This document shows, piece by piece, positions 16,879 through 26,089 of a stretch of 64,000 nt of DNA (positions are counted from its first letter, which is position 1; each line of letters starts with the position of its first letter). The stretch is from Mixta mediterraneensis (lineage in GTDB: Bacteria > Pseudomonadota > Gammaproteobacteria > Enterobacterales > Enterobacteriaceae). Position numbers and translations under genes: made by a program. Location: NCBI RefSeq assembly GCF_014946725.1, contig NZ_JACFXY010000008.1, positions 124,001 to 188,000 on the forward strand, given 5' to 3'. A model generated the notes under the pieces. It worked only from the letters and a program-made list of their open reading frames with translations, did no database searches and was not told the DNA's origin.

Positions 16879-17383
16879 CGAGGTTTACATTGCCATCCGG
16901 CACCAGTGGCTGGCGCAAATGAATAATGCAGGGCTTTCGATACCTGTTGTTGCCGGCTTCCAGCCAACGAAGCAGGGTAGGGAGGATAGCTTTGTTATGT
17001 TCTTTCCCATCAACGAGGCAGGCCACGGATGGCAGGCGCGAAACTATCAGGTTGCTGGCACTGATGCGAATCACAAAGAAACTCAGTTGGTAGAAAAAAC
17101 GTTGCAGGTTCAGGGGCTGGTTTCCGATGCCAGTGAACTTACAGCAACCGACCTGACTGCCACGGTTCGAATGATAGTGAACTCACTACCTTTTATTGAT
17201 GCGCTAAAAAAACAGGGTGTGGGGGTACAACGTGCTTCTGGTATTCGAACGCCTTATTTTATCAATGACCAGGGGGATTATGAACAGAACCCCTCGTTTG
17301 ATTTTAACGTCACATTCCACCGCGAAATGTTCCCAAACACCACAGCAGTAAAAGCGCTTTATCCTGATATTCACCGCATTTAA
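16868..17383 (+). CDS. Neck/tail terminator protein (LIC_12616-like)
   Basis: The 171-residue protein begins MTDNEVYIAIRHQWLAQMNN and ends in the segment around SFDFNVTFHREMFPNTTAVKALYPDIHRI, as in phage neck terminator proteins preceding DUF3383 sheath genes. It would cap the tail tube and join it to the head. The ATG at 16868 overlaps the previous gene by 11 bases. The frame is open further upstream to 16757, but that part only shadows the previous gene. Confidence 0.75.
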   Translation: MTDNEVYIAIRHQWLAQMNNAGLSIPVVAGFQPTKQGREDSFVMFFPINEAGHGWQARNYQVAGTDANHKETQLVEKTLQVQGLVSDASELTATDLTATVRMIVNSLPFIDALKKQGVGVQRASGIRTPYFINDQGDYEQNPSFDFNVTFHREMFPNTTAVKALYPDIHRI

Positions 17384-17396
17384 TTAAGGTTTAACC

Positions 17397-18884
17397 ATGC
17401 CAATCAAACAAACACGCTATGTCAGCATTGCGAGTGCGGTCATTGGCGCGTCTGCTATACCGATGCGCAAACTGACGGGCCGCATATTCTCTCAAAACGC
17501 AAAAATTCCATCCGATGATGTGCTGGAATTCGCCAGCGGTCAGATTGATGAGTTTCTGGGGGCCAGCTCTCCCGAAGCGAATTTTGCCCGGCAATATTTC
17601 AGCTATACCAGCCCGGCCCCCGTCAATAAACCGAGAGAATTGCAGGTAGCACCCTGGGTACCAACCGGTCGGGCACCGACGCTTTCGGGAGGTGATACGG
17701 CCAGTCTGGATGAGTTGAAGGCGATCACTACCGGAACACTCACGGTAACTATCGGTAATATTCGTAAAGAACTCACCGAAATCGATCTTTCTAAGGCCAA
17801 GTCCTACGCCGATGTTGCCTCGACCGTACAGCAAAAGCTAAATGCTGAATCTGAACCCGCTTTCGCTTCTGCCAGAGTGACTTTTATCGCTATCAGCGGC
17901 ACGTTTGAACTCGGTGGTGGGGTACCGGAGCGAGCAAACATTAACGTTGAGTCTTCCACTCTTGCGGATGCGATGGGTTTATCTCGCGGACAAGCCTTGC
18001 CCGGAAATACCGCACAAACTCCGCTGGAAGCCTTTATGGCGGCAGAGAAAATCTCGGATTCATTCGGCAGTGCGACTTTTATCGACCCACTGACGCTCGA
18101 ACAGGTCGTTGCCCTTGCTCAGTATGTGGCAGGTGAGAACGTGAAATACCAGCTACATCTGAATATTTCCGCAACAGATGCGGAGGCTTTTAGCGCGGCG
18201 TTGATAGGTACAGCGTCAACGGCGCTGAATCTTAAAACCGAGGATAATTTTTATGCTCAGGCGTTACCGATGGCGGTTATGGCGGCAACGGACTATGACC
18301 GTACAAACCCCACCCCCATCTATATGTTTCGTCAGTTTGGCGTGACGTCCCCGGCACAGGTAACCGCCGATCTGGATGCCGACAAGCTGGATAAGTTGCG
18401 CGTCAACTATTACGGCGAAACGGCGGTGGCGGGTTCACATATTGCGTTTTACCAGCGTGGTTTCCTGTGCGGGCCGGGTACCGCACCGCTGGACATGAGC
18501 GTTCATGCCAATGAGCAATGGTTAAAAGCCTACATTGCACAGCAATGGTTTTCTTTATTGCTGGCGACGCGCGGCGTACCTGCAAACCGCGATGGTGAGG
18601 CCAGGGCAATGATGATTATCGCCGGAGCCGTGACCAAAGCAGTGAATAACGGCACCATCCTCCCCGGCAAAACGCTCTCGGATGTACAGAAACTCGCGGT
18701 GGCTGATGCGTCTGGTGACGATTTAGCGTGGCACGATATTCAGGACAAGGGCTACTGGTACAACGCGCAGATTGTTGAAAGTACCGGGCCATCTGGCTTG
18801 CCGGAATACGTGATGAAATACGTACTGATTTACGGTAAAGGCGACTGGGTACGTAAGGTCGAAGGCTCGCACAACCTGGTATAA
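17397..18884 (+). CDS. Contractile tail sheath protein (DUF3383)
   Basis: The 495-residue protein matches the DUF3383 family, the sheath-like protein of this myophage group. An N-terminal beta region comes first, a variable inserted domain lies around 110-180, and the C-terminal half includes QQWFSLLLATRGVPANRDG and KGYWYNAQIVESTGPSGLPEYVMKYVLIYGKGD. It forms the outer contractile cylinder around the tube. AAGG precedes the ATG. It is followed seven bases later by the tube gene. Its presence is the main evidence for a contractile tail. Confidence 0.87.
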   Translation: MPIKQTRYVSIASAVIGASAIPMRKLTGRIFSQNAKIPSDDVLEFASGQIDEFLGASSPEANFARQYFSYTSPAPVNKPRELQVAPWVPTGRAPTLSGGDTASLDELKAITTGTLTVTIGNIRKELTEIDLSKAKSYADVASTVQQKLNAESEPAFASARVTFIAISGTFELGGGVPERANINVESSTLADAMGLSRGQALPGNTAQTPLEAFMAAEKISDSFGSATFIDPLTLEQVVALAQYVAGENVKYQLHLNISATDAEAFSAALIGTASTALNLKTEDNFYAQALPMAVMAATDYDRTNPTPIYMFRQFGVTSPAQVTADLDADKLDKLRVNYYGETAVAGSHIAFYQRGFLCGPGTAPLDMSVHANEQWLKAYIAQQWFSLLLATRGVPANRDGEARAMMIIAGAVTKAVNNGTILPGKTLSDVQKLAVADASGDDLAWHDIQDKGYWYNAQIVESTGPSGLPEYVMKYVLIYGKGDWVRKVEGSHNLV

Positions 18885-18891
18885 GGACTAA

Positions 18892-19347
18892 ATGATGAAT
18901 GATGTATCTGCAACTGGCCTCAGTCTGTTGGTTCAGGCCAGTACAACCTTTCCGGCAGGAATACTGGTAACGGCTTTCGCCGATGATGCCGACCCGTTCG
19001 ATCTGCCTGCTGTCGATATCGCCCAGACCGGCATGGATATCAATGGCAATCTGGTGTCCTGGTCAACACCAACCCCGCAGGCTGTGACGATAAACGTGCT
19101 ACCGGGGAGTGAAGAAGATCAGAATCTGGCGATCCTGCTGGAAGCCAACACGGCGAAACGTGGCCGCAGACACGCCGGAGATATTATTACGCTCGTGGCG
19201 TCCTACGGTGACGGCGCGACCACTACCGCGCGAAACGGAAAAATTACCAACGGTAGTCGGGGTAACTCAGCTGCCAGCGGTGGGCGTCTTAAATCAAAGG
19301 CTTATACCTTTGTGTTCCAGGACTTTGACAGTACGCGCGTTCGTTAA
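18892..19347 (+). CDS. Tail tube protein (DUF3277-like)
   Basis: The 151-residue beta-rich protein follows directly after the sheath gene and carries the tube-like patterns ADPFDLPAVDIAQTGMDINGN, LPGSEEDQNLAILLEAN and the terminal SKAYTFVFQDF. It would polymerise into the inner tail tube. Either ATG (18892 or 18895) is possible. A short GC hairpin (ggcgggaacatcccgcc, then TTTTTTATT) lies just after the stop and may limit readthrough, giving more tube than downstream proteins. Confidence 0.82.
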   Translation: MMNDVSATGLSLLVQASTTFPAGILVTAFADDADPFDLPAVDIAQTGMDINGNLVSWSTPTPQAVTINVLPGSEEDQNLAILLEANTAKRGRRHAGDIITLVASYGDGATTTARNGKITNGSRGNSAASGGRLKSKAYTFVFQDFDSTRVR

Positions 19348-19351
19348 CTAT

Positions 19352-19379
19352 CAGGCGGGAACATCCCGCCTTTTTTATT
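19352..19379 (+). terminator. Hairpin with T-run after the tube gene
   Basis: Arms ggcggga and tcccgcc pair around a short loop and are followed by TTTTTTATT, a good intrinsic terminator. It sits between the abundant tube gene and the tail chaperone gene, so under Q antitermination it would be only partly effective. Confidence 0.65.
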
Positions 19380-19388
19380 GGGGCCATT

Positions 19389-19930
19389 ATGCTCATTAAG
19401 CCGAAAGATATTGAAATTAAAGATGTTGATGGTGAGATGCACACCTTTGTGATCAGCCGTCTGCCCGCCACGCTGGGGCGTGAAATCCTGGCAAAATATC
19501 CGCTGTCGAACGCACCTAAAATTGGCGACTACGAAATCGGTAAAGAAGCCATGCTGAAAATGATGGCTAATGTGGCAGTCGTGCGGGATGGTGCAGAAAT
19601 TTGCCTGAAAACCCAGACGCTGATTGATAACCATGTACCGGACGGTGAAGCGCTGATCCGCCTTGAACTGGAGATGCTGAGGTACAACACCAGTTTTTTC
19701 GGCAACGCCGGGAGCAAAGGTTTCCTGCCTTACCTGCTGGGCAAAATCAGCGATTCACTCCCGTCGATTATAAAAACGCTGATGGATTCTTTGCAGTCAT
19801 CATCTCAGAAAAACTCGCCAGCTTCACAGAACTCAAAACCTCAATAGACCTGGAAGAGGCGATGGACTTGTGGGAAATCGCTGTGACTAACCGCTATAAC
19901 GAGGCGCTCGCCGCCGCAGGAAACCGATAA
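19389..19930 (+). CDS. Tail assembly chaperone with -1 frameshift extension
   Basis: The zero-frame product (19389-19847, 152 aa) begins MLIKPKDIEIKDVDGEMHTF and sits between tube and tape-measure genes, where tail chaperones lie. A second frame, -1 relative to it, stays open to a TAA at 19930. It encodes a clearly protein-like tail (FFAVIISEKLASFTELK, then EEAMDLWEIAVTNRYNEALAAAG) without its own good start. A shift near 19784-19792 (GAT TCT TTG) would give about 180 residues, as in lambda G/GT. The zero-frame end (SLQSSSQKNSPASQNS) is low-complexity, which supports the shift being the ancestral design. No canonical slippery heptamer is evident. The extension stop overlaps the tape-measure ATG (TAATG). 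Confidence 0.72.
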
Positions 19931-21606
19931 TGTCTCTGTTAGATACCTTTGTGCAGGTGTTTGAATTCGACACCCGGCAGGCCGACGCGGCGTTTAAAAA
20001 TGTTCAGCGTTCTACCGACGATATTATTGATGGTATGAAACAGGCCCAGCATGAAGCCGATAAAGCGGCAAAAAGCGTCAGTGATTTTGCCAGCGGCACG
20101 GAAACCAGCGTTGCCGCATTAGCCCAGAAAACCCTTGGGGTACTTGGCGTATTGTTGGGGGTATCTTCCATTTTCAGCGAGTCTGTTTCACGCGCGGAGG
20201 AAGTGGAGGCGCTTGATAAGCTGGGCAAGAAGATCAATGTGGCGACGGCGGATGTGGATGCTTTCGCCGGTTCAGTTGCCGAGCTGGGGGGCGCGAGGGA
20301 AAGTGCTCAGGCTGATTTGTCGGCAATGGCAAAAGCCTTTGGCGGCACCACGAACTCTATGGAAAAAATCCTCGCTACAGCAGATAAAGTAAAGGGGATG
20401 AGTTTTGATAAAGCCAAATCGCACCTTGCAAACCTTGGGGTGACGGACGACAAAACGATTGAGTTGATGATGAAGGGCCGTCATGAGATGGAACGCATGA
20501 TGGGCCTGCAAAAAGAATACTCTGGCATTACCAAAGACAGTATTGAACAGTCCCGGCGCTTTAATCAGGCCATGCAGGGGTTCAGGCAATCATCCGGCCT
20601 GTTAAAAAACAGCTTCCTCGAAATGGTGTTGCCTTACCTGACTAAGGGCATGGAATTCTTAAGTAAATTTGTTGGTTTTTGCCGGGAAAATAAGAACCTC
20701 ATCATCGGTTTTTTCCTCGCGATCGGTGTGGCTGTTGCAGCGTACTACGTTCCTCCGATGCTTGCCGCCGCTGCTGCCACGCTGGCAGCAACCTGGCCAA
20801 TACTCGCTATTATCGCCATCATTGCGGCGCTTGCCGCAGCGTTCGCGCTGGTTTACGACGACATCATGAATTTTATCGACGGTAATGATTCAATGATCGG
20901 GCGAATTCTTGATGCCTATCCTGAGCTTAAACAGGTCATTATGACGCTGTGGGAAGCATTCAAGACCCTGTTTGAGTACCTGAAAATCGCCGCTAAATTC
21001 GTTGCTGATGTAGTGGTTGATGCTTACAACACAATGAATAATGCCCTGAACCAGTTTATTGGCTGGTTGCTGGAGTCAATAAAAAGTCTGGTTAAATGGG
21101 GCGCACAGTTCGGGGGCGTCTTCGATAACGTGGCGGATGCTGTTGTCGGCATATTTACCTGGATGTGGGAGCAGGTGCAGAAGGTGATTGGCTGGATAAG
21201 CGGCGGTCTGGATACCATCCAGAAAGGCTGGTCAGTCGTTGCGGGCTGGTTTGGTGCTGATGATGAAAAAGAACTCACCGTAGAGCGTAAAATCAGCGCT
21301 GAGGGAGAGGTGACGCACCGTATTCCTGAAGCTGAACATCCTTCACCACAGCAGGATACACAGAATATGGTCGAGCAGGGAAAAGCCCAAATTGCAGCGG
21401 CGAATAATCACCCCCTTAACCCCGTGACCAGCACTGCTATCAGCAATCGTTCCAGCGTGAAAAATGAAACCACCCTGAATATTGGGGAAGTGAAGGTTGA
21501 AACCAAAGCAACCGATGCTAAAGGCATGGCGGCGGGCACGAAAGACGCATTGCAGGAACAGTTGCAGGATTTGGGGCAGCAAACGCAAACGGGGCTGGCA
21601 ATATGA
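19930..21606 (+). CDS. Tail tape measure protein
   Basis: The 558-residue protein starts with a coiled-coil region rich in Lys/Gln/Glu (about 20-55). It has two or three hydrophobic segments (LIIGFFLAIGVAVAAYYV around 255, then an Ala-rich double segment at about 278-312). It ends in a variable polar part. This is the layout of tape measures, which set tail length and enter the host membrane. At 558 residues it predicts a short tail. It precedes the baseplate genes, as expected, and shares its last four bases with the next gene. Confidence 0.87.
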   Translation: MSLLDTFVQVFEFDTRQADAAFKNVQRSTDDIIDGMKQAQHEADKAAKSVSDFASGTETSVAALAQKTLGVLGVLLGVSSIFSESVSRAEEVEALDKLGKKINVATADVDAFAGSVAELGGARESAQADLSAMAKAFGGTTNSMEKILATADKVKGMSFDKAKSHLANLGVTDDKTIELMMKGRHEMERMMGLQKEYSGITKDSIEQSRRFNQAMQGFRQSSGLLKNSFLEMVLPYLTKGMEFLSKFVGFCRENKNLIIGFFLAIGVAVAAYYVPPMLAAAAATLAATWPILAIIAIIAALAAAFALVYDDIMNFIDGNDSMIGRILDAYPELKQVIMTLWEAFKTLFEYLKIAAKFVADVVVDAYNTMNNALNQFIGWLLESIKSLVKWGAQFGGVFDNVADAVVGIFTWMWEQVQKVIGWISGGLDTIQKGWSVVAGWFGADDEKELTVERKISAEGEVTHRIPEAEHPSPQQDTQNMVEQGKAQIAAANNHPLNPVTSTAISNRSSVKNETTLNIGEVKVETKATDAKGMAAGTKDALQEQLQDLGQQTQTGLAI

Positions 21607-22112
21607 TCACTGATGTAAAAATCTTCGATACCGACAGTTTTACCACGCTGTTTGAAACCGCCAGCCCGATAAAAATCAATATCCGCGACGAGCACAAAGC
21701 CACCACTTTTCAGGTCGAGTCAGGGGAAACCCGTAGCGATCATGTTGTTGTGCAGGCCGTGGAAATTGGCATGGATCTGATTTTATCCGGTGAGCTTAAA
21801 AATGCTTTTGGCCTGATGCAACAAGCCTGGGAACAAAACAAGCTGGTAGGCATTCAGACCAGAGTCAAAACCTACCAGCCTATGCTGCTGGTCAATTTCT
21901 ACCACGATGAGACCGCTGAGATGGCCGATGCTATCCAGTTGTCTTTACGGTTCACCGAGTGGCGCAGTGTAACACCCGAATACGGAGATCTACCGCCCAA
22001 AAAAGTTCAGAAGCCATTGCAGACCAGTACCGTTAAAAGGGGCGGTGCACAGACAAAATCGGTATCCGAAGAACGGAAAAAATCGGTTCTGGTCAGGGTT
22101 CTGGGAGGATAA
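21603..22112 (+). CDS. Baseplate/tail protein after tape measure (Dit-like N-domain type)
   Basis: The 169-residue protein begins MITDVKIFDTDSFTTLFETAS and contains VKTYQPMLLVNFYHDETAEMADAIQLSLRFTEW, typical of small baseplate proteins with a Dit-like N-terminal domain encoded between tape measure and plug genes. A basic tail (RKKSVLVRVLGG) ends it. It would sit at the distal tube end. Overlaps the tape-measure gene by four bases. Confidence 0.72.
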   Translation: MITDVKIFDTDSFTTLFETASPIKINIRDEHKATTFQVESGETRSDHVVVQAVEIGMDLILSGELKNAFGLMQQAWEQNKLVGIQTRVKTYQPMLLVNFYHDETAEMADAIQLSLRFTEWRSVTPEYGDLPPKKVQKPLQTSTVKRGGAQTKSVSEERKKSVLVRVLGG

Positions 22113-22117
22113 ACACG

Positions 22118-22411
22118 ATGCGTGAAATACCGTTAAACCCGGTGCCGAACCAGCGCCTGCAAATTACCATTGATGATAATCGCTGGGATCTGACGATCAA
22201 AGTTGCGCGAAATATGATGGTGTGTGACATACGCCGCAATGATGAGGTTGTCATGCTGGCAATCAGGGCGACCACAGATGCACCCTTAATACCTTATAAC
22301 CATCTGGCCTCAGTCGGTAATTTTGCGTTTATCACAGAACGCGATGCCCTGCCCTGGTATGAGGAATTTGGCAAAACGCAAAGCCTGGTATTCTGGGGGC
22401 CGGATGATTGA
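22118..22411 (+). CDS. Baseplate plug-like protein
   Basis: A 97-residue beta-rich protein that starts MREIPLNPVPNQRLQITIDDNRW and ends in AFITERDALPWYEEFGKTQSLVFWG, the pattern of small baseplate plug proteins that close the central channel in simple contractile phages (the Pam3 gp18-like family). It lies between the Dit-like and hub genes and overlaps the hub start by 8 bases. Confidence 0.72.
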   Translation: MREIPLNPVPNQRLQITIDDNRWDLTIKVARNMMVCDIRRNDEVVMLAIRATTDAPLIPYNHLASVGNFAFITERDALPWYEEFGKTQSLVFWGPDD

Positions 22412-23219
22412 TTTAAGGCGGATCAGGGTGGGGGTAGAAGTCAGCGGGCGTCTACAGTGGTATGAAGGGATGCGCGTAAAGGCCAGCGGCACCAAGTATG
22501 CGAATCCGTTGCAGAATGAATGTACGGTCAGCATTGATGGCCTAAATGCGACCACCCGCAATATGCTGTTGACGGAAACCAGCCCTTATAACAAAAGCAA
22601 GCGGTCCTCCCGTCTTGTACTGGAAGCCGGGCGGGTGAGTACCGGCGTATTTCGCCTTTTCGTGGGTGATATTGTCAGTGCTGAACCCTCCAGCCCGCCT
22701 GACGTGACGCTAACGCTGAAAGCAAAAACAGGTAACGGCAGTGCTCGGGATATCGTGGCAACATCCTCCGGCGCGATGAGTAAACTGAGTGAAATATCCG
22801 CAGGGATTGCGCGGGACTGCGGTGTACGTCTGGATTTTCAGGCCACGGATAAAAATATTGCTAACTGGTATTTTTGCGGCTCAAAGCTGAAACAGGTCGA
22901 GCGGTTGCAGGATGGCGGCGGCGTTAAAGCCTTTATCGATGATGATGTTCTGTATGTGAAGGACGAAGCCGGGGCGGTCAACGGGCGAATCAAAATTATC
23001 AACCAGAATACCGGTATGGTTGGATTAGCCAAGGCCACAGAAAAAGGGCTGGATGTCACCTGGCTTATCGACGGTGAATCCAGCCTGGGCGGCACGTTAC
23101 GGCTGGAGAGTAAATTTAACCCATCTTTAAACGGTGATTACATCATTGAGCAGCTTAAGTTCGATGTTGCCTCACACGACGACCCCTTCTTTTATCAGGC
23201 CACCTGTAAACGGGCTTAA
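22404..23219 (+). CDS. Baseplate hub protein
   Basis: The 271-residue protein starts MIDLRRIRVGVEVSGRLQWYEGMRV and includes NECTVSIDGLNATTRNMLLTETSPYN and the later SSLGGTLRLESKFNPSLNGDYIIEQL, matching hub proteins (gp27/gpD-like) of simple myophages. It connects the tube to the spike. The ATG at 22404 overlaps the plug stop. The frame runs upstream to 22323 but that part shadows the plug gene. Confidence 0.8.
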   Translation: MIDLRRIRVGVEVSGRLQWYEGMRVKASGTKYANPLQNECTVSIDGLNATTRNMLLTETSPYNKSKRSSRLVLEAGRVSTGVFRLFVGDIVSAEPSSPPDVTLTLKAKTGNGSARDIVATSSGAMSKLSEISAGIARDCGVRLDFQATDKNIANWYFCGSKLKQVERLQDGGGVKAFIDDDVLYVKDEAGAVNGRIKIINQNTGMVGLAKATEKGLDVTWLIDGESSLGGTLRLESKFNPSLNGDYIIEQLKFDVASHDDPFFYQATCKRA

Positions 23220-23222
23220 CCA

Positions 23223-23915
23223 ATGAATAAACCGAATACCGATATCGCCAGTGAATCCAGTCTGGCAGGGCAGCTTATGGGCGCTTTTCGTAACCTGATG
23301 ATGAACACCGACGATATGTTACCCGCAACGGTAATCAGTTATGACGATGCCATGAACCGTGCGGTGATTAAACCGCTGGTGATGATGGTGTCAACTGAAG
23401 GGCAGAGGATAGCCCGCGCCCCTGTTCATAATATTCCTGTTTTCCGCTTTGGCGGCGGCGGGTTCTTTATCCGTGTACCGCTAAAACCGGGGGATTTTGG
23501 CTGGCTTAAAGCCAATGACCGCGATATCAGTCTGATTTTTCAGCGCGGCGGTCTGGAGGATGAGCCTAATACCCACCGTCTGAAATCATTCAGTGATGCG
23601 ATGTTTTTTCCTGACAGCGTTAAAGGCTGGATTGTGGATGGCAAAAATATTGATGCGCTGGTGCTCCAGTCGCTGGATGGCAGCGTGTGTCTGGCGTTGC
23701 ATAACGATAAGTGCGTACTGGATACGCCAGTGTTTGAAGTTAACGCCGCTGAGAGCATTTTTAACGGCAACGTGACGGTGAACGGCAATCACCAGACCAA
23801 CGGTAACAGTGAGTCAAACGGCGGGACTATGCGACATAACGGTAAAAATATTGGTGCTGATCACCAGCATGGCGGTGTTCAGCCGGGATCGGGTAACAGC
23901 GGGGTGCCGGTATGA
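23223..23915 (+). CDS. Membrane-puncturing spike, gp138-like
   Basis: The 230-residue protein has an N-terminal OB-like Gp138 domain (about 20-115; PATVISYDDAMNRAVIKPLV, FGGGGFFIRVPLKPGDFGWL). A repetitive beta-helix-like part follows (FNGNVTVNGNHQTNGNSESNGG). The tail HNGKNIGADHQHGGVQPGSG has closely spaced His residues of the type that bind iron at spike tips. It pierces the outer membrane when the sheath contracts. Three bases after the hub gene. Confidence 0.87.
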   Translation: MNKPNTDIASESSLAGQLMGAFRNLMMNTDDMLPATVISYDDAMNRAVIKPLVMMVSTEGQRIARAPVHNIPVFRFGGGGFFIRVPLKPGDFGWLKANDRDISLIFQRGGLEDEPNTHRLKSFSDAMFFPDSVKGWIVDGKNIDALVLQSLDGSVCLALHNDKCVLDTPVFEVNAAESIFNGNVTVNGNHQTNGNSESNGGTMRHNGKNIGADHQHGGVQPGSGNSGVPV

Positions 23916-24256
23916 TGACGTTTGATGTTAATGAAGGTAATGATATTTACCTCGGAAACGATGGCAACCTGGCTTTGGTTCGTGATGAAGCGGCGGTGAA
24001 AAATTGCTGTATGCACTATGCCAGAGCGTTACGGGGTGAAATGCTGCACAGGATGGACAAGGGAATACCTTACTGGAAAACCACCTTTGGCCGCGATGCT
24101 GATTTGCCAATGTTTGAGGCGGCATTCCGCGACCGTATGCGGGAAATTTCTCAAGTTCTGGCAGTCGATTCCTTTTCTGCATCGATTGAAAACAACGAGC
24201 TTCATTACACCGCCGTGATCAGCACCCTCTACGGGAGGATAACGCTTAATGTCTGA
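23912..24256 (+). CDS. Baseplate wedge protein, gp25/W-like
   Basis: A 114-residue protein with the gp25-like pattern: N-terminal NEGNDIYLGNDGNLALVRDEAAV, the central helix, and the end DSFSASIENNELHYTAVISTLYG. It nucleates sheath assembly on the baseplate in contractile phages. It overlaps the spike gene by four bases and the baseplate J gene by eight. The length is normal for this group. Confidence 0.82.
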   Translation: MMTFDVNEGNDIYLGNDGNLALVRDEAAVKNCCMHYARALRGEMLHRMDKGIPYWKTTFGRDADLPMFEAAFRDRMREISQVLAVDSFSASIENNELHYTAVISTLYGRITLNV

Positions 24257-25436
24257 TTATCAGTTTATAGCAAGCACAGGAGTGATCATCCCTGACACCT
24301 CCACGTTGCGGGAGCAGGTTGAAAATGAGTTCCGGGATGTCTTTGGTCAGGAAATTGACCTGTCGCCGGAAACACCGCAGGGCGCACTTGTCACAATGGA
24401 AGTGGAAAATCGGGACGCCATCGCCCGCAATAACGCAGAACTGGCGAACCAGATTAACCCGGACATAGCCGGGGGGATCTTTCTCGATGCTATCTGGGCG
24501 CTGATGGGCGGGCAGCGGCTGTCCGCAACGCATTCTTTTTTGACGAATGTTGAGTTTGCAGGCGTACCACAGACCCTGATACCGAAAGGCTCTCTGGCCG
24601 AAACGCAGGCAGGGGATGCGTTTGAAACGACCAGCGTACTGATTATTGGGAATGATGGGGTAACAAAAGGCGATATGCGCTCGGTTGAAACCGGGCCAGT
24701 AGGCTGTGGAGCAGGTAAGCTTGTCCGGGTGGCAAGTTCAGTTCTTGGCTGGGAAACCGTAAACAATCCGGCTGATGCCGTGCTGGGGAGAGTAGCGGAA
24801 TCCGACATACGTACCCGGCGTCGTCGCAGGAATACGCTCGCCAAAAACACGGTGAGTGTCGGAGAGGCGATCACCTCGGCGCTGTACGATATCGAAGGTG
24901 TGGAATCCCTGTCGTATCGTGAAAACTATACGGATGCGGATCAGGTTATTGATGGCGTTCCGCTGGTCAAACACAGTATCTATGTTTGTGTCGATGGCGG
25001 GCCGCGTGAGGAAATCGCTGTTGCCCTGCTGCGCACTAAAACAGTAGGGGCCGCGTACAATGGCAGTGAAACGGTTGAGGTGACAGAACCGTCCAGCGGT
25101 CAGGTGTATAACGTCAAATTTGACAGGCCAAAGGAAATTACCGTGTTTTGTCGGGTGACGGTGCGCAAAAGTCCCTTTGATGCACAGACCCTAATTCCCG
25201 ATGCGGTTGAAAAATGGGTAGCCGGTGAAACCGATACTGATGATGGCCTGGCGGTCGGGCATGACGTTTCGCCATTTGAAATTGCGGCGGCGGTCAATAC
25301 GGCTGAACCGCGATTGTTTGTGCTGAAGGTCGAGCTATCAACCGATGGCGTGACCTGGTCAACAGACGTGATCCCCGTGCAGATAAACGCCGTTGCCAGA
25401 CTCAGGCGCAACGCCGTGCAGGTGGTTATCTTATGA
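24249..25436 (+). CDS. Baseplate J-like wedge protein
   Basis: The 395-residue protein carries the Baseplate_J pattern: STLREQVENEFRDVFGQEIDLSPETPQG near residue 15, RGxxLD-like GIFLDAIWALMGGQR near 75, and TRRRRRNTLAKNTVSVGEAITSALYDIEGVESL near 190. J forms the wedge ring that links hub to tail fibres and triggers contraction. It overlaps both neighbours by four to eight bases, showing a tight operon. Confidence 0.88.
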   Translation: MSDYQFIASTGVIIPDTSTLREQVENEFRDVFGQEIDLSPETPQGALVTMEVENRDAIARNNAELANQINPDIAGGIFLDAIWALMGGQRLSATHSFLTNVEFAGVPQTLIPKGSLAETQAGDAFETTSVLIIGNDGVTKGDMRSVETGPVGCGAGKLVRVASSVLGWETVNNPADAVLGRVAESDIRTRRRRRNTLAKNTVSVGEAITSALYDIEGVESLSYRENYTDADQVIDGVPLVKHSIYVCVDGGPREEIAVALLRTKTVGAAYNGSETVEVTEPSSGQVYNVKFDRPKEITVFCRVTVRKSPFDAQTLIPDAVEKWVAGETDTDDGLAVGHDVSPFEIAAAVNTAEPRLFVLKVELSTDGVTWSTDVIPVQINAVARLRRNAVQVVIL

Positions 25437-26086
25437 CAATACAGTCCCTTGATTTTCATTCCGACTTGCTGAAAGCCATTCTGTGGCAGTATGAAAATTC
25501 GGATAATATTAAAGCACTGGCACACTATAAATCTGAGTATTTTAACCGGGCGACAGTGGAGTTCTGGCGTAACTGGTATCGCGATGTGTTTAATATCGAT
25601 ACCGCGAATGATTTTGGTCTGGCGGTATGGGGGCGCATTCTGGATGTGCCGCTGGGTATTGATGTTCCACCCAGCGACAAAAATAAAATCGGTTATGGTT
25701 TCGGCGCTAATAAGCGCAATTTTAAATCCAATTTCAGGCGCAACGCTGATTACACGCTGACGCTGACCACAGCGCAAAAGCGTCTGCTGGTGAGAATGCG
25801 CTATTTCACCCTGACGGAAAGCCCGACAATTACTAATATCAACGCCTTTCTTCAGCGCTTTTTCAGTGATGAGAACGGCAAAGTATTTGTCCTCGATTCC
25901 CTCGATATGTCTTACATCTGGTACGTGTTTAATTTTAACCCGGATGAAAGGTTGCGCCTGCTGCTTGATAATTTTGACCTGCTTCCACGTCCTTCTGGAG
26001 TAGGGGCTAAATACCGTATTGTCACCCGTCAGGCATTCGGCTTTGGCGAAAACCGTAAAAACTTCACAAATAACTTCGGAAACTAA
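25433..26086 (+). CDS. Baseplate-associated protein, DUF2612
   Basis: The 217-residue protein shows the DUF2612 pattern (LWQYENSDNIKALAHYK, FDLAVWGRILDV-like FGLAVWGRILDVPLG, KRLLVRMRYFTLTESPTITNINAFLQRFF). It occupies the slot of Mu/P2 gpI and probably joins the wedge to the tail fibre. Two near-repeated segments, GYGFGANKRNFKSNFRRN at about 85 and GFGENRKNFTNNFGN at the C-terminus, look like an internal duplication. Starts inside the J gene end. Confidence 0.82.
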   Translation: MTIQSLDFHSDLLKAILWQYENSDNIKALAHYKSEYFNRATVEFWRNWYRDVFNIDTANDFGLAVWGRILDVPLGIDVPPSDKNKIGYGFGANKRNFKSNFRRNADYTLTLTTAQKRLLVRMRYFTLTESPTITNINAFLQRFFSDENGKVFVLDSLDMSYIWYVFNFNPDERLRLLLDNFDLLPRPSGVGAKYRIVTRQAFGFGENRKNFTNNFGN

Positions 26087-26089
26087 ACC

